Positions 58,227 to 64,000 of a DNA stretch of 64,000 nucleotides are shown piece by piece. The position numbers and the translations under genes were made by a program. Source of the stretch: Amycolatopsis acidiphila (GTDB taxonomy: Bacteria; Actinomycetota; Actinomycetes; Mycobacteriales; Pseudonocardiaceae); the NCBI RefSeq assembly GCF_021391495.1, contig NZ_CP090063.1:7502001-7566000 (forward strand), given 5' to 3'. The notes beneath the pieces are model-generated. The model saw only the letters and a program-made list of their open reading frames with translations. It was not told the DNA's origin and searched no databases. Numbering within the stretch: the stretch's first letter is position 1; every line of letters begins with the position of its first letter.

Positions 58227-58291
58227 CTCCGCGCGACGACCGGAACGCCCCCTGCGCGTTCCGGTCGCCTGACGCGGAACCACCGAGAAAT

Positions 58292-58309
58292 ATACAGGCA
58301 GGCAGGTAT
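58292..58309. promoter_or_regulatory. TetR-like operator motif in a convergent gap
   Basis: ATACAGGCAGGCAGGTAT has inverted ATAC/GTAT ends and triple AGGC steps. It lies between the 3' ends of the GGDEF-EAL and tetR genes, where no promoter is needed. It may be a relic of a lost target gene or chance. Confidence 0.3.
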
Positions 58310-58329
58310 GTTCCGTCCACTGCGGAGGG

Positions 58330-58944
58330 TCAGGATCGTCCGATCGCGTCAGCGACCGAGGCCTCGATCTCACGCCGGGTGATCGTCCACATGACTTTTG
58401 TGGTGCGCGCACTGGACACGAAGCTCATCAGCAGGACACCGCGGATACCGGCGAGCGCGGTGAGGATGACCGCGGTGCCACGCGGTCTGGCAAGGAAGTC
58501 GGGCACGGCCTCGTTGAGGATTTCCCCGATGCCGCCGTTGAGCTGCCTGTTGAGCCGGTAGACGTGCTTGCGCAACTCGGCGTCGGTCCGGCTGCCCAGC
58601 CACAGTTCGGTCACGGCCGTGAACATCTTGCTGTCGTGCATGGCCCACAACCGGTCGACCACCGCCAGCACGGTCTCGGCCTCCGTCGGCCGGTGCGGCG
58701 GATCGGCCCGCAACTGCTCGACGATCCGGCCGATGGCGTACTCGAGGCCGGCGACCACCAGCTCCGCCTTGGTGGCGAAGTAGTGCGCCTGGGCCCCGCG
58801 TGTAACACCGGCGCGGGCGGCGATCTGCGCCGCAGTGACATTGGCGTAGCCGAACTCGACAAGGCACTCGACGGTCGCCTCCAGCAGCGCCGTCCGGGTG
58901 GCCATCCGCCGCTCCGCCTGGGTGCGCCGCTTAACGCCAGCCAT
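58330..58944 (-). CDS. TetR-family transcription regulator
   Basis: 204 residues. N-terminal HTH: LLEATVECLVEFGYANVTAA, ARAGVTRGAQAHYFATKAEL, typical TetR. The ligand domain (about 80-204) is hydrophobic and resembles AcrR-like regulators. Target unknown. Promoter region upstream lies in the 117 bp before the GlxA-type gene. Confidence 0.9.
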   Translation of the reverse strand: MAGVKRRTQAERRMATRTALLEATVECLVEFGYANVTAAQIAARAGVTRGAQAHYFATKAELVVAGLEYAIGRIVEQLRADPPHRPTEAETVLAVVDRLWAMHDSKMFTAVTELWLGSRTDAELRKHVYRLNRQLNGGIGEILNEAVPDFLARPRGTAVILTALAGIRGVLLMSFVSSARTTKVMWTITRREIEASVADAIGRS

Positions 58945-59061
58945 CCGGACACTTTATCGGTACGGCGCAACTCGGGATTTCCCGTGTGTCGCAATGATCA
59001 TCATCGGTGCCCGATCGATCCGGCCAGCGATGAGAAAGCGCTTTCGCAGACCGTCCACTCG

Positions 59062-60051
59062 CTACCGTGCGGACAGGCCGGCGTCCAGCACCTGCTCGCC
59101 CCGGAACGTCGCGCGGTAGGTGCTCGGCGAGACGCCGAGCGCGGCCTGCAGGTGCTGGCGCAGCGACGCGGCCGTGCCGAACCCGGCGTCGGCCGCGATC
59201 CGGTCCATGGACAGGTCGGTCTCTTCGAGCAACTGGCGCGCCCGCTCGACGCGCTGCTGGGTGAGCCACTGCAACGGCGAGATGCCCACCTCCTCCCGGA
59301 AGCGGCGGGTGAAGGTGCGCACGCTCATCGAGTCCTGTGCCGCCAGGTCCCGCAGCGTCAGCTGACGGTCGAGATGACGCAGCGCCCACGCCCGCGCGTT
59401 GCCCGTCGAGGAGGCACGAGGCTCGGGGACGGGGCGGGAGATGAACTGCGCCTGCCCGCCGTCGCGGTGCGGCGCGACGACGGTGCCGCGCGCGACCTCG
59501 TTCGCGACGGCGGCGCCGTGGTCGCGCCGGATGATGTGCAGGCACAAGTCGATGCCCGCGGCGACGCCGGCCGAGGTGAGCACGTCCCCGGAGTCGGTGT
59601 AGAGCACGTTCTCCTCGACCTCGACGGCCGGGTACAGCTCGCGCAGCCCGGCCGCCGAGCGCCAGTGTGTGGTCGCACGCCGGCCGTCGAGCAGACCGGC
59701 GGCCGCGAGCACGAAGGCGCCGGTGCAGATCGAGCCGATGCGCGTGCCGGGCCGGATGCGCGCGAAAGCCTCGGCCATCGGGCCGCGGAGGGCCCCGCCG
59801 GACTGCGGGCCGTAGTCGTCCTCGGAGGAGAGCACGAGCACCGTGTCGGCGCCGGCCAGCGCCTCCGGGCCGTGCTCGACGGTGATGGTGAAGTCGGCGT
59901 CGGTGCGCACCGGCCCGGGGGTGAGTGCGCAGGTCACGACCTCGTAGAGCGGCCCCCCGGCGACCGAGCGAGCCTCGCCGAACAGCCGGTGCACGATGCC
60001 CAGCTCGATCGGCAGCACGCCGGCCCGGACGAGTGCGACGATACGGTGCAT
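59062..60051 (-). CDS. GlxA-family regulator (DJ-1/PfpI-like domain plus AraC HTH)
   Basis: 329 residues from ATG 60051. The N-terminal amidotransferase-like domain has the GSICTGAFVLAAAGLLDG turn with the conserved nucleophile-elbow cysteine. The C-terminal AraC DNA-binding domain follows at about 225-320 (LTLRDLAAQDSMSVRTFTRR, AAQ...AADAGFGTAASLRQHL). It is divergent from a quinone reductase gene with 70 bp between starts, suggesting it regulates that gene. Confidence 0.9.
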   Translation of the reverse strand: MHRIVALVRAGVLPIELGIVHRLFGEARSVAGGPLYEVVTCALTPGPVRTDADFTITVEHGPEALAGADTVLVLSSEDDYGPQSGGALRGPMAEAFARIRPGTRIGSICTGAFVLAAAGLLDGRRATTHWRSAAGLRELYPAVEVEENVLYTDSGDVLTSAGVAAGIDLCLHIIRRDHGAAVANEVARGTVVAPHRDGGQAQFISRPVPEPRASSTGNARAWALRHLDRQLTLRDLAAQDSMSVRTFTRRFREEVGISPLQWLTQQRVERARQLLEETDLSMDRIAADAGFGTAASLRQHLQAALGVSPSTYRATFRGEQVLDAGLSAR

Positions 60052-60121
60052 GGCCCGATTCTTGCACAAGATGGCCATCAGGCCACTCGTTGCGGGCTCA
60101 ACCAACTCGGATGATCGAGGA

Positions 60122-60901
60122 ATGAAGATCTTGTGGATCTACGCCCACCCGGAACCGCGGTCGCTCACCGGCTCGCTGCGTGACGAAGGCCTTCGGACGC
60201 TGACCGAGCTCGGCCACGAGTACCGGCAGTCGGATCTGTACGCGATGCGCTGGAACCCGGTCGTCGACCGCGCGGACTACGCACAGGACGCCGGCGAGCG
60301 ACTGCTGGTCGCGGCCGAGTCCGCCGTGGCCTACGAGTCGGGACGCCTCAGCCCGGACATCCGGGCCGAGCAGGAGAAGATCGAGTGGGCCGACGCGCTC
60401 GTCGTGCAGTTCCCGCTCTGGTGGTACGGCCCGCCCGCGATCCTCAAGGGCTGGATCGACCGGGTGTTCGTGAAGGGCTTCGGCTACGGGCTCACCGGTG
60501 AGGACGGGCGGGTGCTGCGATACGGCGAAGGGAAGCTGGGGGGCAAGCGCGCGCTCGCGGCGGTGACCGTCGGCGGCCGGTCGTCGACCTTCGGGCCGCG
60601 CGGCGTGAACGGCCCGTTCGAGCAGGTGCTGTTCCCGCTGTTGCACGGCACGTTCTTCTACACCGGCATGTCACCTCTGCTGCCATTTGTCGTGCACAGC
60701 GCCGACCGGGCAGGAGCGCCCGAATTCGAGGCGGCGGCCAAGGAGTTGCGCGCGCGGCTGGAGACGCTGGCGACGACGGAGCCGATCCCGTTCCGCACCC
60801 AGAACGGCGGGGACTACGACGTGGACCTGGTGCTGAAGCCGCACCTGGCAGCGGGCCGCACCGGCCTCGACGTGCACCTTTCGGCAAAACGGTCGGACTG
60901 A
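60122..60901 (+). CDS. NAD(P)H:quinone oxidoreductase, flavodoxin-like fold
   Basis: 259 residues from ATG 60122. IYAHPEPRSLTGSL is the flavin phosphate loop and VVQFPLWWYGPPAILKGWID the isoalloxazine contact of NQO1/MdaB-like reductases; FVKGFGYGLT follows. The C-terminal extension (about 215-259) is longer than in MdaB. It performs two-electron reduction of quinones. Likely controlled by the divergent GlxA-type regulator. Confidence 0.87.
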   Translation: MKILWIYAHPEPRSLTGSLRDEGLRTLTELGHEYRQSDLYAMRWNPVVDRADYAQDAGERLLVAAESAVAYESGRLSPDIRAEQEKIEWADALVVQFPLWWYGPPAILKGWIDRVFVKGFGYGLTGEDGRVLRYGEGKLGGKRALAAVTVGGRSSTFGPRGVNGPFEQVLFPLLHGTFFYTGMSPLLPFVVHSADRAGAPEFEAAAKELRARLETLATTEPIPFRTQNGGDYDVDLVLKPHLAAGRTGLDVHLSAKRSD

Positions 60902-61141
60902 ATGGCGTAGGGAAAAGAAGGCCGTCCGGACGACAATTGTTCTTCGGGTGGAAATTTTCTTCCGTATTCGCGACCGGCAGCGTCCGATCAGTGACACGCA
61001 GTTCTTCTTTGGCTCAGCGGCAACGAAAAATTGGTTCTGCATCGATCAATTCCGGGACCGAGGTTTCCGTTTCACGGGTTGAGCCGATCCGAAAAAGGTC
61101 CGGGGGGACCAGATTTCGCAGCACATCAGAGGAGAATTGCG

Positions 61142-61717
61142 ATGTCCCCATCGATGATCATCGTCATCGTGGTCGCTGTCGTCGTGGTGATCGCGCTGGT
61201 CGCACTGCTCGTGCAGCTGCAGCGGCGCCGACACCTTCGCGAGAAGTTCGGGCCCGAGTACGACCGCGCGATGGAGGAAGGCTCGAGCCGCCGCGAGGCC
61301 GAGCGTGAGCTGACGAACCGTGAGCGGCGGCACCAGAAGCTGGACATCCGCCCGCTGTCCGACGAGGCGCGCGAGCAGTACCGGGAGCGCTGGGCCGTGA
61401 TCCAGCAGCGGTTCGTGGACCAGCCCGGCGAGGCGATCACGGAGGCCGACCGGATGCTCACGCAGGTGATGGCCGACCGCGGCTACCCGACCGACGGCGG
61501 TCACGAGCAGCAGGCGAGCGACCTGTCCGTCGAGCACGCGCCCACGCTGGAACACTACCGGACGGCGCGGGAAACCTTGCAGGGACACGAAAAGCGTACG
61601 GCTGACACCGAGGAGCTACGGCGCACTCTGGTGCACTACCGCACCGTTTTCGCCGACCTGCTGGACACCCGTGAGCCGGCGACCGCCCGGAACCGCTCGG
61701 ACGAAGGGAACCGCTGA
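61142..61717 (+). CDS. Membrane-anchored paralogue 1 of an unknown pair
   Basis: 191 residues from ATG 61142 (ribosome site AGGAGA). One N-terminal membrane segment (MIIVIVVAVVVVIALVALLV), a charged helical body, then two blocks shared with the next gene: RERWAVIQQRFVDQPGEAIT and ELRRTLVHYRTVFADLLD. I do not recognise the family. The next gene begins two bases after its stop, so they form an operon. Confidence 0.65.
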   Translation: MSPSMIIVIVVAVVVVIALVALLVQLQRRRHLREKFGPEYDRAMEEGSSRREAERELTNRERRHQKLDIRPLSDEAREQYRERWAVIQQRFVDQPGEAITEADRMLTQVMADRGYPTDGGHEQQASDLSVEHAPTLEHYRTARETLQGHEKRTADTEELRRTLVHYRTVFADLLDTREPATARNRSDEGNR

Positions 61718-61718
61718 C

Positions 61719-62135
61719 GTGACCACGAACGAACGCCTCAGCACCGAAGACCTGGTGGCCCCCAGGGCGAACGACGAACGTCAGGTGCCCGACGACTCCC
61801 GGGTTCCGGACGACGAGGGCACGCCGGACGATCGGGGCACAGCGCGCAGTTCTTCCCCGGGCGAGCGGGTGGAGTTGTTCAGCCAGGACGAGATCGAGCA
61901 TTTCCGTGGCCGCTGGCAGTCCCTGCAGACCGCCTTCGTCGACGACCCCCAGGACACCGTCCAGGGCGCGGACCAGCTGGTGGCCGAGGTGATGCAGGCT
62001 TTGGCCTCGACGTTCGCCGAGCACAAGCGGGACCTGGAAACCCAGTGGCAGCAAGGCGAACAGGTCGCGACCGAGGACCTGCGCCTGGCGCTGCAGCGCT
62101 ACCGCACGTTCTTCAACGAGCTGCTGCGCGACTGA
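61719..62135 (+). CDS. Soluble paralogue 2 of an unknown pair
   Basis: 138 residues from GTG 61719. An acidic, disordered N-terminus (about 1-45) precedes the core RGRWQSLQTAFVDDPQDTVQ then DLRLALQRYRTFFNELLRD, matching the previous protein block for block but without the membrane segment. It ends at a terminator-like hairpin. The pair probably acts together at the membrane; no function is known. Confidence 0.65.
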   Translation: MTTNERLSTEDLVAPRANDERQVPDDSRVPDDEGTPDDRGTARSSSPGERVELFSQDEIEHFRGRWQSLQTAFVDDPQDTVQGADQLVAEVMQALASTFAEHKRDLETQWQQGEQVATEDLRLALQRYRTFFNELLRD

Positions 62136-62147
62136 TCCGAGTCCGAT

Positions 62148-62178
62148 GTGGACCCCCGGCGGTGGGCTGGGGGTCCAC
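62148..62178. terminator. Bidirectional hairpin terminator
   Basis: GTGGACCCCC (62148-62157) pairs with GGGGGTCCAC (62169-62178). It sits between the convergent ends of the unknown pair and the Clp_N gene. Confidence 0.7.
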
Positions 62179-62234
62179 TGCTGTGCCGATGCGTTGAGGG
62201 TGGCATTACCTTGCCGTCCTGGGCAGAGCCGGGG

Positions 62235-62936
62235 TCAACTCGCCTGCCGGTAGCGATCAAGAATCGCGGCGCGCAATGCGGGCCCTGATGCGCCGAGCGC
62301 CAGCAGAATCGGGTTGTTCGTCCCGATCAGGGCGAGCGCGATATGTTCGACACCGATGTACTGGTCGTGCATGGCCTGCGCTTCGCGGACGCTGTTCTCC
62401 AGACTCTTCTTGGCAGGCGTGGTAAACGGCAGGTGCCCACGAGGAACGGCACCCGCGGCCTGGTAGCGGCCGGTCGCCGTCGAGGTGGGGGCGAATGCGG
62501 CCGGGGCAGGCCGACGGCGCCGACGCCAGCGGCGGAGCAGACCCGGTGGGATGGCGCGACGAGGGTTCAGCCGGGACGGGCGGGGCCGACCGTGCATGGC
62601 ATTGGCGGCTTGGTTGAGGGCTTCCGCACCGAAGGATGCCTCGATCCGGGCGCGCACGGCGTCGAGATCGATCCCGATGGCCGACAGCGCGTCCCGGTCG
62701 AGGTCACCGAACAGTTCGGCCCCGCCACCCAGCCCGACCCGGCGCACGATTTCCTCTTCGACACGTTCGGGCGTGACCCCGTGCTCGCGCAGGACGGCGC
62801 TCGCGGGCCGGCCTGTCGAGGCGACCGCGAGCAGGAGATGTTCGCAGCCGATATAACGATGCCCGAGACGGCGGGCGTGCTCCTGGGCGTGGACGACAAC
62901 AGTGCGGGCGTCCGGCGTGAAGCGCTCGAACATCAT
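62235..62936 (-). CDS. Double Clp_N repeat protein (split form)
   Basis: 233 residues from ATG 62936, overlapping the stop of the HTH gene (ATGA). Two Clp_N repeats (about 1-75, with HARRLGHRYIGCEHLLLAVA, and about 160-233, with MHDQYIGVEHIALALIG) flank an Arg/Pro-rich linker (LLRRWRRRRRPAPAAF). No AAA ATPase domain follows. Corresponds to the C-terminal part of the fused protein at 49968-50687. Co-translated with its HTH partner. Confidence 0.85.
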   Translation of the reverse strand: MMFERFTPDARTVVVHAQEHARRLGHRYIGCEHLLLAVASTGRPASAVLREHGVTPERVEEEIVRRVGLGGGAELFGDLDRDALSAIGIDLDAVRARIEASFGAEALNQAANAMHGRPRPSRLNPRRAIPPGLLRRWRRRRRPAPAAFAPTSTATGRYQAAGAVPRGHLPFTTPAKKSLENSVREAQAMHDQYIGVEHIALALIGTNNPILLALGASGPALRAAILDRYRQAS

Positions 62937-63154
62937 CGCCCCCCGACTCGTCGGCCGTACTTGCGGTGCACGGTCTGTTTGGTGACGCCGAGCCGCTCGG
63001 CGATGTCCTGCCAGGACCACCCCAGCTTCCGCGCGCTTTCGACCTGGAGGATCTCCAGCCGTTCGGTGAGCGCCCGCAGCGAAGCCACCGCGCGCAGCCC
63101 CACGTCGGGGTCGTTGCTTGTGGCACCCTCTGCGATTTTCAGTGTTGTCTCCAT
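62933..63154 (-). CDS. Small HTH regulator partnering the Clp_N protein (split form)
   Basis: 73 residues from ATG 63154; starts further upstream would pass through the operators. The C-terminal helix-turn-helix (LGWSWQDIAERLGVTKQTVH, then RKYGRR) aligns with the N-terminal HTH of the fused protein at 49968-50687. The N-terminal half is a short helix. Two GTCAGC-type palindromes lie directly upstream. It likely represses its own operon. Confidence 0.8.
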   Translation of the reverse strand: METTLKIAEGATSNDPDVGLRAVASLRALTERLEILQVESARKLGWSWQDIAERLGVTKQTVHRKYGRRVGGR

Positions 63155-63158
63155 GGGT

Positions 63159-63174
63159 GTCAGCATATGCTGAC
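63159..63174. promoter_or_regulatory. Proximal palindromic operator of the split HTH/Clp_N operon
   Basis: GTCAGCATATGCTGAC, a perfect 16-bp palindrome four bases from the ATG. On the minus strand it contains the TATGCT -10 hexamer; the predicted start falls at the ATG. Confidence 0.75.
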
Positions 63175-63184
63175 GGCTGGTTCT

Positions 63185-63200
63185 GTCAACATATGCTGAC
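63185..63200. promoter_or_regulatory. Distal palindromic operator of the split HTH/Clp_N operon
   Basis: GTCAACATATGCTGAC, one mismatch from a perfect palindrome. On the minus strand its end supplies TTGACA, a consensus -35, 16 bp from the -10. Centre-to-centre spacing is 26 bp. Confidence 0.75.
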
Positions 63201-63364
63201 AAGAACGATCGGGCTTGAACCCGGCCTGTGTCAGAGCGGTTCTCATGAGGCGGCATCGCCGAGCCCCGCTCGGCCAGCTTGCTCACCGGCCAGTTCCTTG
63301 TCTCCTGGCTGCCTTCGCCGCTGAAGTGGCCGAACGTCGGGGGCCGGCGTTCTGTCGTCCCGTC

Positions 63365-63544
63365 TCATCCTTCGAGGGCGCCGGCCCAGCGCCAGTCGCC
63401 CTCGGGACCCAGGTACTCGACGCGTTGCACGTCGTCGTCGAGTTCCTCCTCGTCGTGCGCCCACCCCAGGGCGGCGGCGTGGTCGGGAAACTCACGCTCG
63501 CCCATAACGTCGCCCATCCCGTCGAGGAACCGATATCGCGCCAT
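63365..63544 (-). CDS. Small acidic hypothetical protein
   Basis: 59 residues from ATG 63544. MARYRFLDGMGDVMGEREFP, then an Asp/Glu-rich run AHDEEELDDDVQRVEYLGPE and a Trp-containing tail. Resembles short actinobacterial proteins of phage or plasmid neighbourhoods without assigned role. Between it and the tRNA-like sequence no gene is seen. Confidence 0.45.
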   Translation of the reverse strand: MARYRFLDGMGDVMGEREFPDHAAALGWAHDEEELDDDVQRVEYLGPEGDWRWAGALEG

Positions 63545-63674
63545 GCCCCACGGTAGCTTCGGCACCTACCGATTATTCAACGAGCGGGAGCGCATCGAGG
63601 CTCTCCTGTGATGTGGTTGCCCTGGCCATCAGCGTTGGTCACGCTCAAAGGTGACTGAGACGGGCCGACACACC

Positions 63675-63708
63675 AAACCGCCCCCGCCGGACGCGGCGAA
63701 GGCGGTTT
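63675..63708 (-). terminator. Hairpin terminator after the tRNA-like sequence
   Basis: AAACCGCC (63675-63682) pairs with GGCGGTTT (63701-63708), enclosing a second GC-rich stem-loop. It lies 3' of the tRNA-Phe-like sequence on the minus strand, where a tRNA terminator is expected. Confidence 0.6.
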
Positions 63709-63725
63709 GTGCTGCTGGAAGGAGT

Positions 63726-63770
63726 GGCCGGGGCGGATTCGAACCGGTGACCTTCCGGTTTTCAGGCACA
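63726..63770 (-). pseudogene. tRNA-Phe-like 3' half, degenerate
   Basis: Read on the minus strand it contains CTGAAAACCGGAAGGTC (anticodon-loop-like CTGAAAA with GAA) and CACCGGTTCGAATCCGCC (T arm), ending CCCCGGCCA. This corresponds to positions about 32-73 of tRNA-Phe, but the T stem has mismatches and no matching 5' half (acceptor, D arm) was found upstream. Looks like a relic such as the att site of an element integrated into tRNA-Phe. Confidence 0.5.
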
Positions 63771-63824
63771 GACGTTTCCTCAGTTCACACGGGGTGCGTG
63801 ACCAGCCCGTGCACGCCGCAAGCC

Positions 63825-64000
63825 TCAATCGGCCCCGCCCGTTACGTCCGCAGCGTCCACGACAAGGTCGGTCCGACTCCGGGTCTCGTCGTCGTCGAAG
63901 AAGCGATCCTCTTCGTCCTGCCAACGCAACCACAAATCACGGTGATCCTCGCCGTCCCGAGCGAGCCCGCGCCACAGACATTGAGACCGAGGAGCTTGGC
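63825..64000 (-). CDS. C-terminal end of a P-loop nucleoside-kinase-like protein (truncated by window edge)
   Basis: The minus strand is open from the edge to TGA at 63825-63827; 57 residues are visible, including LWRGLARDGEDHRDLWLRWQ, DEEDRFFDDDETRSRTDLVV and a final DAADVTGGAD. The pattern (LWxxWxxxEDxxxxxDxxRxRxDLVV) resembles the C-terminus of uridine-kinase-like proteins. The active-site part is outside the window. The tRNA-like relic lies about 55 bases downstream. Confidence 0.5.
   Translation of the reverse strand, partial: QAPRSQCLWRGLARDGEDHRDLWLRWQDEEDRFFDDDETRSRTDLVVDAADVTGGAD

Noticed and set aside
63726..63800. Intact tRNA on the minus strand
   Set aside because: The T stem is mismatched and no 5' half complementary to the acceptor 3' strand was found within 110 bases upstream, so it was listed as a relic.
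63577..63933. 118-codon minus-strand open frame at the window end
   Set aside because: It runs through the tRNA-Phe-like relic and terminator and across the end of the partial kinase-like gene; composition is that of non-coding GC-rich DNA.

Overview
The window is a 64 kb, very GC-rich, densely coding chromosomal segment of an actinomycete. Three things point to Pseudonocardiales, most likely Amycolatopsis (inference, no database was searched): the codon bias, the frequent GTG starts and 4-bp ATGA/GTGA overlaps, and gene order shared with the Mycobacterium tuberculosis Rv3680-Rv3683 and Rv3708c-Rv3721c blocks. That conserved backbone appears as (i) the end of an ArsA-type ATPase, whiB4, ponA2 and a metallophosphoesterase next to tRNA-Pro (1-4.2 kb), (ii) asd-lysC and leuA (20-26.6 kb), and (iii) recR-ybaB, a lipoprotein amidase, dnaX and the SRP RNA (35.6-39.9 kb).

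Accessory modules lie between these blocks. At 4.5-9.6 kb are a methyltransferase, an S9 peptidase, an OmpR-type two-component system and a small exported protein. At 9.6-12.7 kb is an acid/oxidative-stress group (gadB, dps, ohr, an FMN reductase). At 12.8-20 kb are an esterase, a secreted protein, a catalase remnant, an MFS exporter, a lipoprotein, a TIGR00027-type methyltransferase and a five-repeat SdrD-B surface protein. At 22.7-24.6 kb are a zinc-ribbon miniprotein, a PASTA lipoprotein, a nitroreductase and two decayed oxidoreductase fragments. At 26.6-35.6 kb are a LysR/EamA pair, a DedA protein, a complete oligopeptide ABC importer and a uridine-kinase-like protein.

From 39.9 to 46.2 kb two membrane glycosyltransferases lie next to a second OmpR-type two-component system, which again neighbours a small anchored protein of the same type as the one beside the first system. 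Then come a DUF397/XRE locus with two small unknown genes, gnd, an HTH-Clp_N protein, pobA with an IclR regulator, a MetE-like enzyme, an orphan ketosynthase, a four-PAS GGDEF-EAL protein, TetR and GlxA-type regulators, a quinone reductase, a paralogous pair of unknown proteins, and a second HTH/Clp_N locus that is split into two genes. The window ends at a degenerate tRNA-Phe-like sequence and the 3' end of a further gene.

The most interesting observations are these. The two HTH/Clp_N loci each have a tandem palindromic operator pair that overlaps the -35 and -10 of an apparently leaderless promoter. A leuA leader peptide with three consecutive Leu codons runs into a strong hairpin. The two two-component systems share the same small exported-protein partner. 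Several decayed genes (catalase, quinone oxidoreductase, an azoreductase-like fragment, tRNA-Phe-like) were recognised only by reading the DNA.
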